Shown in pieces: positions 52,368 to 60,914 of a stretch of DNA of 64,000 nt. This stretch comes from Nonomuraea thailandensis. GTDB taxonomy: Bacteria; Actinomycetota; Actinomycetes; Streptosporangiales; Streptosporangiaceae. The position numbers and the translations under genes were made by a program. Under the pieces are notes generated by a model that was not told the DNA's origin, did no database searches, and was given only the letters and a program-made list of their open reading frames with translations. The stretch covers positions 11,301,001 through 11,365,000 of the forward strand of contig NZ_JAMZEB010000002.1 of NCBI RefSeq assembly GCF_024172165.1, read 5' to 3'. The first letter of the stretch is position 1, and each line of letters opens with the position of its first letter.

Positions 52368-54420
52368 CAACGGTCCTCCATCGACGCGTACCGATGAGAC
52401 GGCTCTGCATGTCCTCGCCGTGATGGCGGACCCACGTGCCGTCGGAGTTGAGCCACCACGTGGTCGTGGTGTCGGCCATGGCCTGGTCCATCAGATCGAT
52501 GAGGTAGGCCTTGTGCTGCTGGGAGGTCACCTTGACCAGGGCTTCGACGCGTCTGTCGAGGTTCCTGCGCATCAGGTCGGCGCTGCCGATCCACACCTCG
52601 GGCCGCCTGCCGAGGCCGAACTCGTACACCCTGGAGTGTTCCAGGAACCGCCCGAGCACCGATCGCACGCGGATGTTCTCGGACAGGTCGGGGATGCCCG
52701 GACGCAGGATGCAGATGCCGCGCACCCACAGGTCCACCGGGACGCCTGCCCTGGACGCCCGGTAGAGCGCGTCGATGATCGGCTCGTCCACCAGGGAGTT
52801 CGTCTTGATCCTGATCCGGGCGGGCCGGCCGGCCAGCTGGTGGGCGATCTCCCGCTCGATCCTGGCCACCAGCCCGCTGCGCATCGAGTGCGGCGCGACC
52901 AGCAGCCGCCGGTAGGCGGAGTGGTGGGAGTAGCCGGTCAGGTGGATGAACAGGTCCGTCACGTCCTCGCCGACCAGCGGGTCGGCCGTGAGCAGGCCGA
53001 AGTCCTCGTACTGGCGGGCGGTCTTGGGGTTGTAGTTGCCGGTGCCGATGTGGCAGTAGCGGCGCAGCTCGCCCGAGGGCTCCTGGCGGACGACGAGGGC
53101 GAGCTTGCAGTGGGTCTTCAGCCCGACCACGCCGTAGACGACGTGGCAGCCGGCCCGCTCCAGCTTGCGGGCCCAGGAGATGTTGGCGTGCTCGTCGAAG
53201 CGGGCCTTGATCTCCACGACCACCACGACCTGCTTGCCCGCCTCGGCCGCGTCGATGAGCGCGTTCACGATGGGGGAGTCGCCGCTGGTCCGGTAGAGGG
53301 TCTGCTTGATCGCCAGGACCCGCGGGTCCTCGGCCGCCACCTCGATGAAGCGCTGCACGCTGGTGGCGAAGGAGTCGTACGGGTGGTGCAGCAGGATGTC
53401 GCGCTCGCGCAGCGTCGAGAAGAGGTCGTCCTCGGCGTTGATCACCTCGGCGGGCACGAACGGCCGGTAGCTCAGCTCGCCCCTGTCGAGGTCGGCGATG
53501 GCGTGCAGCCCGGTCAGGTCGAGCGGCCCGGGCAGCCGGTAGATCTCGTGGGGGGCCAGCTCCAGCTCCTCCACGAGCGGTGCCAGCACCTCGGGCGTGA
53601 TCGTGTCCTCGACCTCCAGCCGCACGGGCGGCCCGAAACGCCGCCTGAGCAGCTCCTTCTCCAGGGCCTGCATGAGGTTCTCCGTGACGTCCTCGTCGAC
53701 GTCGAGATCCTCGTTCCTGGTCACGCGGAAGACGTGGTGCTGGAGGATCTCCATGCCCTTGAAGAGCTGCCCCAGATGGGCGGCGATGACGTCCTCGAGC
53801 GGCACGAACCGGTCCTTCGACGCCTGCACGAACCTGGGCAGCTGCGAGGGAACCTTCACCCGGGCGAACACGGTGTGCTCGGTCGCCGGGTTGCGCACGA
53901 GCACGGCCAGGTTCAGGCTGAGCCCGGAGATGTACGGGAAGGGGTGGGCGGGGTCGACGGCCAGCGGCGTCAGGACGGGCCTGATCCGCTCCCTGAACAG
54001 CTTGCGCAGCTCCGTGCGCTCCTCGCGGCCCAGGTCGTCCCACCGGACGATCTCGATGCCCTCGGTCGCGAGCTGCGGGCAGATCTGCCGGTGGAAGACC
54101 GCCGCGTGCCGCCTGGCCAGCTCGTCCGCGATCGCGGCGATCCGGATCAGCTCCTCGCGCGGCTTGAGCCCGCTCTTGGTGCGCAGCAGCAGGCCGGTGG
54201 CCATCCGCCGCTTGAGCCCGGCTACCCGGACCCGGAAGAACTCATCCAGGTTGCTGGCGAAGATGGCCAGGAAGCGCACCCGTTCGAGCAGTGGCAGCGA
54301 GGGGTCCTCGGCCAGTTCGAGCACGCGCAGGTTGAACTGGAGCCAGCTCTCCTCGCGGTTGAGAAAGCGCTCCTGTGGCAGGGGCAGGTCATTGGCAGGC
54401 TCGAACGGTTCCGCGGACAT
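52360..54420 (-). CDS. ppk: Polyphosphate kinase
   Basis: PPK1, which makes inorganic polyphosphate from ATP reversibly. The 686-residue protein has the N-terminal helical domain (FLNREESWLQFNLRVLELA), the head domain, and the C-terminal phospholipase-D-like half. The autophosphorylated His lies in VGLKTHCKLALVVR, with TGNYNPKTA and the second conserved His in YSHHSAYR. The ATG is only a few bases after an AATATA-like -10, so the mRNA may be leaderless. PHO-box-like direct repeats overlap the promoter, consistent with phosphate control known for ppk in Streptomyces. mutT1 is translationally coupled downstream. Confidence 0.98.
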   Translation of the reverse strand: MSAEPFEPANDLPLPQERFLNREESWLQFNLRVLELAEDPSLPLLERVRFLAIFASNLDEFFRVRVAGLKRRMATGLLLRTKSGLKPREELIRIAAIADELARRHAAVFHRQICPQLATEGIEIVRWDDLGREERTELRKLFRERIRPVLTPLAVDPAHPFPYISGLSLNLAVLVRNPATEHTVFARVKVPSQLPRFVQASKDRFVPLEDVIAAHLGQLFKGMEILQHHVFRVTRNEDLDVDEDVTENLMQALEKELLRRRFGPPVRLEVEDTITPEVLAPLVEELELAPHEIYRLPGPLDLTGLHAIADLDRGELSYRPFVPAEVINAEDDLFSTLRERDILLHHPYDSFATSVQRFIEVAAEDPRVLAIKQTLYRTSGDSPIVNALIDAAEAGKQVVVVVEIKARFDEHANISWARKLERAGCHVVYGVVGLKTHCKLALVVRQEPSGELRRYCHIGTGNYNPKTARQYEDFGLLTADPLVGEDVTDLFIHLTGYSHHSAYRRLLVAPHSMRSGLVARIEREIAHQLAGRPARIRIKTNSLVDEPIIDALYRASRAGVPVDLWVRGICILRPGIPDLSENIRVRSVLGRFLEHSRVYEFGLGRRPEVWIGSADLMRRNLDRRVEALVKVTSQQHKAYLIDLMDQAMADTTTTWWLNSDGTWVRHHGEDMQSRLIGTRRWRTVDD

Positions 54421-54438
54421 ATGGCGTATATTGCCCCG

Positions 54439-54460
54439 TTTGATTGAACAGAACGTTAAC
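54439..54460 (-). promoter_or_regulatory. Possible PHO box upstream of ppk
   Basis: On the minus strand, two adjacent 11-base units GTTAACGTTCT and GTTCAATCAAA, both starting GTT, lie 19-40 bases upstream of ppk. They resemble the 11-base direct repeats bound by PhoP. Only the second is close to GTTCA-type consensus. Confidence 0.4.
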
Positions 54461-54538
54461 GTAGCCGCAACGGCTCACCTGTGCAGGTCAGCCCAGCTCA
54501 ACCCAATCGTCACTCCGCACGCCCATCCCGTTCAAGAG

Positions 54539-55465
54539 TCACTCGGGATGATCTACCTGTTCGAGACGGGCGGCGCGCTCGGCCAGCCTCGCCTCCCGCT
54601 GGCGGATCTTCTCCTCCCGCTCGCGGGCCTTCTCGGCCTCCTTCAGCAGCCGCTCGCGCTCCTTCAGCTCGCGTACGCGGGCCTTCTCGGCCTCCTTGAG
54701 CTCCTTCTGGCGGACCTTCTCCGCCTCCTTGAGCTCCCGCTCGCGCGCCTTCTCCAGCTCGCGCAGCTCCTTCTCGCTGGACGGGCGGGGCTGCGGCGGC
54801 CTGGCCGCACCCGTGAGGGCCCGGCTGGTGGCCGTGATCCTCGGGTTGGGGTTGAGCCCGGTCAGGCCGTTCCAGGCCAGGTTGACCAGGTTGGCGGCGA
54901 CCTCCTCGCGGCCCGGCTTGCGCACGTCGAGCCACCACTGGCCGGTCAGGGCGACCATGCCGACCAGCATCTGGGCGTACATCGGGGCCAGCTTGGGGTC
55001 GTAGCCGCGGGCCGCGAACTCGTCGGCCAGCACGTCCTCGACCTGGCTGGCGATCTCGCTGATCAGGCTCGCGAACGTGCCGGTGCCCGAGGCGGCGTGG
55101 GAGTCGCGCACGAGGATGCGGAAGCCCTCGCTGCTCTCCTCGATGTAGCGGAGCAGGGCCAGCGCGGCCCGCTCCAGCTTGACCAGGGAATGGGAGGCGG
55201 CGAGGGCCTCGGTGATCATGCCGAGCAGCTTCTGCATCTCGCGGTCGACGACGACCGCGTAGACGCCTTCCTTACCGCCGAAATGCTCGTACACCACGGG
55301 TTTCGACACCTGTGCGGTCGCTGCGATCTCTTCGATAGAGGTCCCGTCGAACCCCTTCTCCGCGAAGAGGGTGCGGCTGATCTGGATCAGCTGCTCTCTT
55401 CGCTCGCTACCGGACATGCGCCTGCGAGATCGGGGTTCGGTCACGGTTTCCATAATGACGGTCAT
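54539..55465 (-). CDS. TetR-family regulator with charged coiled-coil tail
   Basis: 308-residue TetR regulator: HTH at about residues 20-65 (LIQISRTLFAEKGFDGTSIE, EIAATAQVSKPVVYEHF) and a helical domain of about 150 residues ending in WWLDVRKPGREEV. Unusually, a C-terminal tail of about 80 residues is a Lys/Glu/Arg heptad coiled coil (RELEKARERELKEAEKVRQK and repeats), which common TetR proteins lack. The DNA is repetitive to match. It follows the desaturase gene by 31 bases on the same strand, so the pair is an operon; a dyad upstream of the desaturase may be its operator. ATG 55465 chosen; ATG 55453 possible. Confidence 0.9.
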   Translation of the reverse strand: MTVIMETVTEPRSRRRMSGSERREQLIQISRTLFAEKGFDGTSIEEIAATAQVSKPVVYEHFGGKEGVYAVVVDREMQKLLGMITEALAASHSLVKLERAALALLRYIEESSEGFRILVRDSHAASGTGTFASLISEIASQVEDVLADEFAARGYDPKLAPMYAQMLVGMVALTGQWWLDVRKPGREEVAANLVNLAWNGLTGLNPNPRITATSRALTGAARPPQPRPSSEKELRELEKARERELKEAEKVRQKELKEAEKARVRELKERERLLKEAEKAREREEKIRQREARLAERAARLEQVDHPE

Positions 55466-55496
55466 GCTTCCACGACCGCTCACCGCCTGATCGACG

Positions 55497-56435
55497 CTAG
55501 GCAATGCGCTTGGCCGCGAGCCGCTCGGGCGTCGGCCAGCGCACGTCGTACACCCAGCCCAGCTTCTCGAAGATCCGGATCAGGCCGGCGCTCAGGTCGA
55601 TCTGGCCCTTGAGCGCGCCGTGCCTGGCGCAGGTCGGGTCGGAGTGGTGCAGGTTGTGCCACGACTCGCCGAAGGACGGGATGGCCAGCCACCACACGTT
55701 GCGGGACTTGTCGCGGACCTGGAAGTCCTCCTCGCCGAAGACGTGGCAGATCGAGTTGATCGACCAGGTCACGTGGTGCAGCAGGCCGATGCGGACGAGC
55801 GAGCCCCAGAACAGCGCGGTCAGGCCGCCCTGCCAGGACCAGGTGAACAGCATGCCCAGCACGCCCGGCAGCAGGATCGAGGTGAGGGCGAGCGGGCCGA
55901 ACCACTTGTGCAGCTTCAGCACGTCCTCGTCCTTGCACAGGTCGGGGGCGTACTTCTCCCTGTTGGTGCGCTCGCTCTCGAACAGCCAGCCCATGTGCGC
56001 GTAGAGCAGGCCCTTGGCCATGTTCTTGAAGCCCGGGCCGAAACGCCACGGCGAGTGCGGGTCGCCCTCCTTGTCGGAGAACTTGTGGTGCTTGCGGTGC
56101 GTGGCCACCCAGTCCAGCACGGACATCTCCAGGGACAGGCTGCCCGCGATCCCCATCGCGATCTTCAGCGGGCGCTTGGCCTTGAAGGAGCCGTGCGTGA
56201 AGTAGCGGTGCAGGCCGACGGTGACGCCCAGGCCGGAGACCACGTAGAAGACGAAGGCGATGGCGATGTCCGTCCAGCCGAGTCCCCATCCCCACGCGAA
56301 CGGCACGGCGGCCGCGATCGCGACCAGGGGCAGCCCGACGACCAGGCCGAAGGTGATCAGTTCGGACTTTGACTTCGGTTCGGCTTCGAACTCGGGCTTG
56401 GGGGCAGATGCAGAGCGCTCGGCGACAACGGTCAT
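55497..56435 (-). CDS. Fatty acyl-CoA desaturase (membrane)
   Basis: 312-residue integral-membrane di-iron desaturase of the acyl-CoA delta-9 type (DesA3/Ole1-like). All three histidine boxes are present: HRYFTH (about residue 73), HRKHH (about 110) and HNLHH (about 246). Four membrane helices in two pairs. ATG 56435 is behind GGAGG; a longer frame to 56534 adds 33 basic residues without support. It heads an operon with the TetR gene downstream. Needs an electron donor not encoded here. Makes unsaturated fatty acids that control membrane fluidity. Confidence 0.95.
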   Translation of the reverse strand: MTVVAERSASAPKPEFEAEPKSKSELITFGLVVGLPLVAIAAAVPFAWGWGLGWTDIAIAFVFYVVSGLGVTVGLHRYFTHGSFKAKRPLKIAMGIAGSLSLEMSVLDWVATHRKHHKFSDKEGDPHSPWRFGPGFKNMAKGLLYAHMGWLFESERTNREKYAPDLCKDEDVLKLHKWFGPLALTSILLPGVLGMLFTWSWQGGLTALFWGSLVRIGLLHHVTWSINSICHVFGEEDFQVRDKSRNVWWLAIPSFGESWHNLHHSDPTCARHGALKGQIDLSAGLIRIFEKLGWVYDVRWPTPERLAAKRIA

Positions 56436-56488
56436 CGGCGACCTCCAAGGGCATGTATGAGATTGAATGTCCGGGCTACGCAACCGTA

Positions 56489-56506
56489 ACCTACGCCAGC
56501 GTAAGT
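56489..56506. promoter_or_regulatory. Operator-like dyad upstream of desaturase
   Basis: ACCTACGC-CA-GCGTAAGT, an 18-bp near-perfect palindrome (one mismatched pair), 53 bases upstream of the desaturase start. Likely bound by the TetR protein of the same operon. Confidence 0.6.
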
Positions 56507-56700
56507 AAGGAAGCCCTAAGGATGGAATGGCCAAAAGGTGGTGCGAGCCGGGGCAAGGTGAGTGGGATTCGTGTCTTGCGTCTTTTCGGCCGGTCTGTTA
56601 CCCACGCGCAGGCGAGACATGCATGAGGGTCAATACAGGCGCGCGTGCGGCTGCGGGGTCGGTATCGTAGAGGGGTGTCGGACATCACGTGTCCGATCTG

Positions 56701-56772
56701 TCCCGGATCGTCTAATCGGCAGGACAAGTGGTTTTGGTCCACTTTGTAGGGGTTCGAGTCCTCTTCCGGGAG
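56701..56772 (+). tRNA. tRNA-Gln (UUG)
   Basis: Complete cloverleaf of 72 bases: 7-bp acceptor stem (TCCCGGA/TCCGGGA), D arm GTC/GAC, anticodon stem AGTGG/CCACT with loop TTTTGGT (anticodon TTG), and T arm AGGGG/CCTCT around TTCGAGT. Discriminator G; CCA is not encoded. Its position before glmU is conserved in actinomycetes. Confidence 0.97.
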
Positions 56773-56782
56773 CCGTGAAGCA

Positions 56783-56810
56783 CCTCCCCCAGAGAATGTT
56801 CCGGGGGCGG
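56783..56810 (+). terminator. Hairpin after tRNA-Gln
   Basis: CCTCCCCC/GGGGGCGG stem with one mismatch and a 12-base loop, 10 bases past the tRNA end. Probably ends or helps process the tRNA transcript; no T-run. Confidence 0.45.
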
Positions 56811-56847
56811 CCAGGTATCCTCACGGTGTCGGGAGGGTAGCGGTGCG

Positions 56848-56886
56848 GTTGACGTACCGAACGCCCTGAGTAGTTGACGTACCGAA
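56848..56886. repeat. 14-bp direct repeat upstream of glmU
   Basis: GTTGACGTACCGAA at 56848-56861 and again at 56873-56886, start-to-start distance 25 bp, 35-73 bases upstream of glmU. Each copy contains a TTGACG -35-like sequence. Confidence 0.75.
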
Positions 56887-56920
56887 GCCCGATCCGTCCA
56901 GTCACAGGGAGCCTCAGCCC

Positions 56921-58369
56921 GTGAGTGTGCCGCGCCCGGCAGCCGTGATCGTCCTCGCCGCCGGCGAGGGCACCCGGATGAAGAGCCAGACCCCGAAAGT
57001 CCTGCATGAGGTGTGCGGCCGCGCACTGGTCGACCACATGCTCGCCGCCGCCCGCGACCTCGGTCCCGAGCAGCTCATCGTCGTCATCGGCCACGCGCTG
57101 GAGCGGGTCGGCGGCCACCTGGCCGCCACCAGCCCCGACGCCCGCGCCGTCGTGCAGCGGGAGCAGCGCGGCACCGGCCACGCCGTGCGCACCGTGATCG
57201 AGGAGGTCGGCACGATCTCCGGCACCGTCCTCGTCACCTACGGCGACGTGCCGCTCCTGCGCACCCAGACCCTCACCGACCTGCTCGAACGGCACGCCGC
57301 CGAGGGCAACGCGGTCACCGTGCTGACGGCCGAGGTGCCCGACCCGACCGGTTACGGCCGGATCATCCGCGACGAGGCCGGCGCCGTGCTGGAGATCGTC
57401 GAGGAGAAGGACGCCGACGCCGGGCAGCGCGCCGTCAAGGAGATGAACTCCGGCATCTACGCCTTCGACGGCCTGCTCCTGGCCGACGCCGTCAAGCGCG
57501 TGTCCACCGACAACGCCCAGGGCGAGGAGTACCTCACCGACGTCCTGTCCATCCTGCGCCGCGACGGTCACCGGGTCGGCGCCTGCGTGGCCGGCGACTT
57601 CGTCGAGGTCGAGGGCGTCAACGACCGCGTGCAGCTCGCCGCCGCCCGCAAGGTGCTCAACCAGCGCCTGCTGGAGCGGCACATGCGCGCCGGGGTCACC
57701 ATCATCGACCCGGCCGGCACCTGGATCGACGTCGGCGTGCGCATCGGCCCCGACGCCGTCATCCACCCGGGCACCCAGCTCCACGGCGCCACCGTCATCG
57801 AGTCCGGCGCCGAGGTGGGCCCCGCCACCACGCTGACCGACACCCTCGTAGGCGAGGGCGCGGTCGTCCGCAACACCGTCGCCGACCAGGCCGAGATCGG
57901 CCCGGAGGCCAGCGTCGGGCCGTACGCCTACCTGCGCCCCGGCACCGTGCTCGGCCGCAGGTCCAAGGCCGGCACGTTCGTGGAGATGAAGAACACCAAG
58001 GTCGGCGAGCGCTCCAAGGTGCCGCACCTGACCTACGCCGGTGACGCCACGATCGGCCAGGACGTGAACATCGGCGCCTCCACCGTCTTCGTCAACTACG
58101 ACGGGGTCAACAAGCACCACACCACCGTGCGCGACGGCGCGTTCGTCGGATGCGACACCATGCTCGTCGCTCCCCTGACGGTCAACGAAGGCGCCTACAC
58201 GGCGGCGGGCTCGACCATCACCGACGACGTCCCGCCGGGTGCGATGGGTGTGGCACGGGCGCGACAGCGCAACATCGAGAAATGGGTCTTGCGCAGGCGC
58301 GCGGGCACGAAGTCGGCCGCGCACGCGCAGCGGGCGCTGGCCGAGCAAGAGCAGGAGAATCAGCAGTGA
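56921..58369 (+). CDS. glmU: Bifunctional UDP-N-acetylglucosamine pyrophosphorylase/acetyltransferase
   Basis: Makes UDP-GlcNAc for peptidoglycan in two steps. The N-terminal uridyltransferase domain (residues 1-230) has VLAAGEGTRMKSQTPKVLHE, QREQRGTGHAV, TYGDVPLL and EMNSGIYAF. The C-terminal acetyltransferase is a left-handed beta-helix (about 250-455) with hexapeptide repeats and the catalytic region ATIGQDVNIGASTVFVNYDG. 482 residues with a short charged tail. The start is GTG 56921. prs overlaps its stop (GTGA). Confidence 0.98.
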   Translation: MSVPRPAAVIVLAAGEGTRMKSQTPKVLHEVCGRALVDHMLAAARDLGPEQLIVVIGHALERVGGHLAATSPDARAVVQREQRGTGHAVRTVIEEVGTISGTVLVTYGDVPLLRTQTLTDLLERHAAEGNAVTVLTAEVPDPTGYGRIIRDEAGAVLEIVEEKDADAGQRAVKEMNSGIYAFDGLLLADAVKRVSTDNAQGEEYLTDVLSILRRDGHRVGACVAGDFVEVEGVNDRVQLAAARKVLNQRLLERHMRAGVTIIDPAGTWIDVGVRIGPDAVIHPGTQLHGATVIESGAEVGPATTLTDTLVGEGAVVRNTVADQAEIGPEASVGPYAYLRPGTVLGRRSKAGTFVEMKNTKVGERSKVPHLTYAGDATIGQDVNIGASTVFVNYDGVNKHHTTVRDGAFVGCDTMLVAPLTVNEGAYTAAGSTITDDVPPGAMGVARARQRNIEKWVLRRRAGTKSAAHAQRALAEQEQENQQ

Positions 58370-59343
58370 CCAGCATCAAGCAGCCCGGAGAGAAGAACCT
58401 CATGCTCTTCTCCGGGCGGGCCCATCCGGAGCTGGCCGCGGAGGTCGCCGAGCACGTCGGCGTCTCCCTCACCCCCACCAAACTCATCGACTTCGCCAAC
58501 GGTGAGATCTACGCCCGCTACCTGGAGTCCGTACGCGGCTGCGACGCCTTCGTCATCCAGAGCCACACCGGGCCCATCAACAAGTGGATCATGGAACAGC
58601 TCATCATGGTCGACGCGCTCAAGCGGGCCTCCGCCAAGCGCATCACCGTGGTCATGCCGTTCTACGGCTACGCCCGGCAGGACAAGAAGGGCCGTGGCCG
58701 CGAGCCCATCACCGCCAGGCTCATCGCCGACATGTTCAAGACCGCGGGCGCCGACCGCCTGATGTCGATCGACCTGCACACCTCCCAGATCCAGGGCTTC
58801 TTCGACGGCCCGGTGGACCACCTGTTCGCCATGCCGGTCCTGGAGAGCTACCTCAAGAACAAGCTCGACCTGGAGAACACCACCGTCGTCTCGCCCGACA
58901 CCGGCCGCGTGCGGCTGTCGGAGCGCTGGGCCGACACGCTCGGCACGCCGCTGGCGTTCATCCACAAGCGCCGCGACCTCGACGTGGCCAACTCGGTGAA
59001 GGTCAGCGAGGTCGTCGGCAAGGTGCGCGGCCGCACCTGTGTGCTGATCGACGACATGATCGACACCGCCGGCACGATCTGCAAGGCCTCCGACGCCCTC
59101 TACGAGCAGGGCGCCACCAACGTCATCGTGGCCGCCACCCACGCGGTCTTCTCCGACCCGGCCGTCGACCGCCTCAAGAACTCCCGGATCTCCGAGGTCA
59201 TCGTCACCAACACGCTGCCGCTGTCGCAGGCCTCCAGGTTCGACAAGCTCACCGTGCTGTCGATCGCGCCGCTGATCGCCCGGGCGATCACCGAGGTCTT
59301 CCAGGACGGCTCGGTCACGAGCTTGTTCGAGGGCGACACGTGA
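58366..59343 (+). CDS. prs: Ribose-phosphate pyrophosphokinase
   Basis: Makes PRPP from ribose 5-phosphate and ATP for nucleotide, His and Trp synthesis. 325 residues: KNLMLFSGRAHPELAAEVA, FANGEIYARYLESVRG, MPFYGYARQDKKGRGREPIT, VVSPDTGRVRLSERW and the PRPP loop VLIDDMIDTAGTI. In the third segment Asp-Thr-Gly replaces the more usual Asp-Ala-Gly, a mild change. GTG start overlaps the glmU stop. Conserved glmU-prs-rplY-pth block. Confidence 0.98.
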   Translation: MTSIKQPGEKNLMLFSGRAHPELAAEVAEHVGVSLTPTKLIDFANGEIYARYLESVRGCDAFVIQSHTGPINKWIMEQLIMVDALKRASAKRITVVMPFYGYARQDKKGRGREPITARLIADMFKTAGADRLMSIDLHTSQIQGFFDGPVDHLFAMPVLESYLKNKLDLENTTVVSPDTGRVRLSERWADTLGTPLAFIHKRRDLDVANSVKVSEVVGKVRGRTCVLIDDMIDTAGTICKASDALYEQGATNVIVAATHAVFSDPAVDRLKNSRISEVIVTNTLPLSQASRFDKLTVLSIAPLIARAITEVFQDGSVTSLFEGDT

Positions 59344-59384
59344 GCGAGCGCGGCGAGTGAACGACCAGACGCGGCGCCCGCGGC

Positions 59385-59416
59385 TTGTCGGCCGAAGGCT
59401 GCCGAGCCCTTAGACT
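59385..59416 (+). promoter_or_regulatory. Possible rplY promoter
   Basis: TTGTCG (59385) and TAGACT (59411) with a 20-base spacer, which is long. They lie about 90 bases upstream of rplY in a 161-base gap, leaving room for a leader. Confidence 0.3.
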
Positions 59417-59504
59417 TACAGGGTTGCGCTCGTAACGCCTTCCGCTAGGGCGGGTGAGGGTGAGCGCCGAAGACCATCCGTCTACCGCATCCCTAGGAGA
59501 TGTC

Positions 59505-60137
59505 GTGTCCGAAGTACGTATCGCCGCCGAGCCCCGCACCACCTTCGGCAAGGGCGCCGCTCGCAAGATCCGCCGCGCCGACAAGGTGCCCGCCGTCCTC
59601 TACGGGCACGGCATCGACCCCAAGCACCTGACCCTGCCGGGCCACGAGGTGCTGCTCGCCCTGCGCACCCCCAACGTGCTGATCCACCTCAAGGGTGAGG
59701 GCGTCGACGAGCTCGCCCTGCCCAAGGGCGTGCAGCGCGACCCGATCAAGGGCTTCGTCGAGCACGTCGACCTGCTCCTGGTCAAGCGCGGCGAGAAGGT
59801 CACGGTCGAGATCCCGGTCACCACGACCGGCGACGTCAACTCCGAGGGCCTGCTCGACCAGCAGCTCGTCTCCGTCGCCGTGGAGGCCGAGGCCACCCAC
59901 ATCCCGACGGGCGTCGAGGTCGACGTCGAGGGCCTGGAGATCGGCACGGTCGTCACCGCCGCCGACCTCAAGCTGCCGAAGGGCGCCACGCTGGTCGCCG
60001 ACGCCGAGACCGTCATCCTCCAGGTCATCAACAAGCCGGTCGAGGCTCCCGAGGAGGAGGCCGGCGAGGTGGCCGCCGAGGGCGAGACCGCCGAGGCCGC
60101 CGAGGGCGAGAGCGCGGAGGCTCCCGCCGCCGAGTGA
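59505..60137 (+). CDS. rplY: 50S ribosomal protein L25 (CTC form)
   Basis: Binds 5S rRNA in the large subunit. The 210-residue protein has the L25 domain (residues 1-95: RTTFGKGAARKIRRADKVPA, VLYGHG, PIKGFVEHVDLLLVKRGE) and the extra C-terminal beta domain of the CTC/TL5 form. The acidic tail (PEEEAGEVAAEGETAEAA) is repeat-like and typical of actinobacteria. GTG 59505 lies behind AGGAG. An earlier in-frame start is less well supported. Confidence 0.97.
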   Translation: MSEVRIAAEPRTTFGKGAARKIRRADKVPAVLYGHGIDPKHLTLPGHEVLLALRTPNVLIHLKGEGVDELALPKGVQRDPIKGFVEHVDLLLVKRGEKVTVEIPVTTTGDVNSEGLLDQQLVSVAVEAEATHIPTGVEVDVEGLEIGTVVTAADLKLPKGATLVADAETVILQVINKPVEAPEEEAGEVAAEGETAEAAEGESAEAPAAE

Positions 60138-60157
60138 GCGCGACGGGTTCATTCGTG

Positions 60158-60188
60158 AACGGGGCGGCCGGACTCGAGCCGTCCCGTT
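60158..60188 (+). terminator. Hairpin between rplY and pth
   Basis: 11-bp stem AACGGGGCGGC/GCCGTCCCGTT (one G.T pair) with a nine-base loop. A smaller UUCG-loop hairpin (60147-60160) overlaps its left arm. Confidence 0.6.
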
Positions 60189-60222
60189 CCGCATATGAGG
60201 GGCCGTACATGAGGGGCAGGGC

Positions 60223-60807
60223 ATGGATCGCTGGCTGATCGCCGGACTGGGCAACCCGGGTGCCGAATACGCGGGCAACCGGCACAACGCGGGCTTCATG
60301 GTGCTCGACGAGCTGGCCGCCAGGGCGAGCGGGCGGTTCAAGGCGCACAAGAGCAGGGCCGAGGTGTGCGAGACGAGCACCGCCATCCTGGCCAAGCCCC
60401 TGACGTACATGAACCTCTCCGGCGGGCCCGTCAAGGCGCTCTCCGACTTCTACAAGATCGGCCCCGAGCGGCTGATCGTCGTCCACGACGAGCTGGACGT
60501 GCCGTACGGCGCGCTGCGCGCCAAGCTCGGCGGCGGCGACAACGGCCACAACGGCCTCAAGTCGATCACCAAGGTCCTCGGTACCCGCGACTACCTGCGG
60601 GTCCGCTTCGGCATCGGGCGCCCGCCCGGCCGCATGGACCCGGCCTCCTTCGTGCTGCGCGACTTCGCCACCATGGAGCGCAAGGACCTGCCCTTCCTCG
60701 TGGACCGGGCGGCCGACGTGGTGGAGTCGCTGATGAGCCGCGGCCTGGAATCCACCCAGAACGACTTCCACCGGGCCGATCTGAACATTTCCGGCCCTCC
60801 TCGCTGA
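60223..60807 (+). CDS. pth: Peptidyl-tRNA hydrolase
   Basis: Releases tRNA from peptidyl-tRNA that has dropped off ribosomes. 194 residues: LIAGLGNPGAEYAGNRHNAG with the catalytic His, KPLTYMNLSGG, VVHDELDVPYG with the conserved Asp, GGGDNGHNGLKSI with the second Asn, and RFGIGRPPGRMDPASFVL. Typical family length. Last gene of the conserved block. Confidence 0.97.
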   Translation: MDRWLIAGLGNPGAEYAGNRHNAGFMVLDELAARASGRFKAHKSRAEVCETSTAILAKPLTYMNLSGGPVKALSDFYKIGPERLIVVHDELDVPYGALRAKLGGGDNGHNGLKSITKVLGTRDYLRVRFGIGRPPGRMDPASFVLRDFATMERKDLPFLVDRAADVVESLMSRGLESTQNDFHRADLNISGPPR

Positions 60808-60914
60808 TCACCGCATAGGGTCGTTCGCCAGTCGGCCGGTCGTCGCGCGGCTACTATCTGTGACTGTCCGTTCAGGGAGATCGTTCGTCACACAACACCT
60901 CCTGGAGGCAAGGC

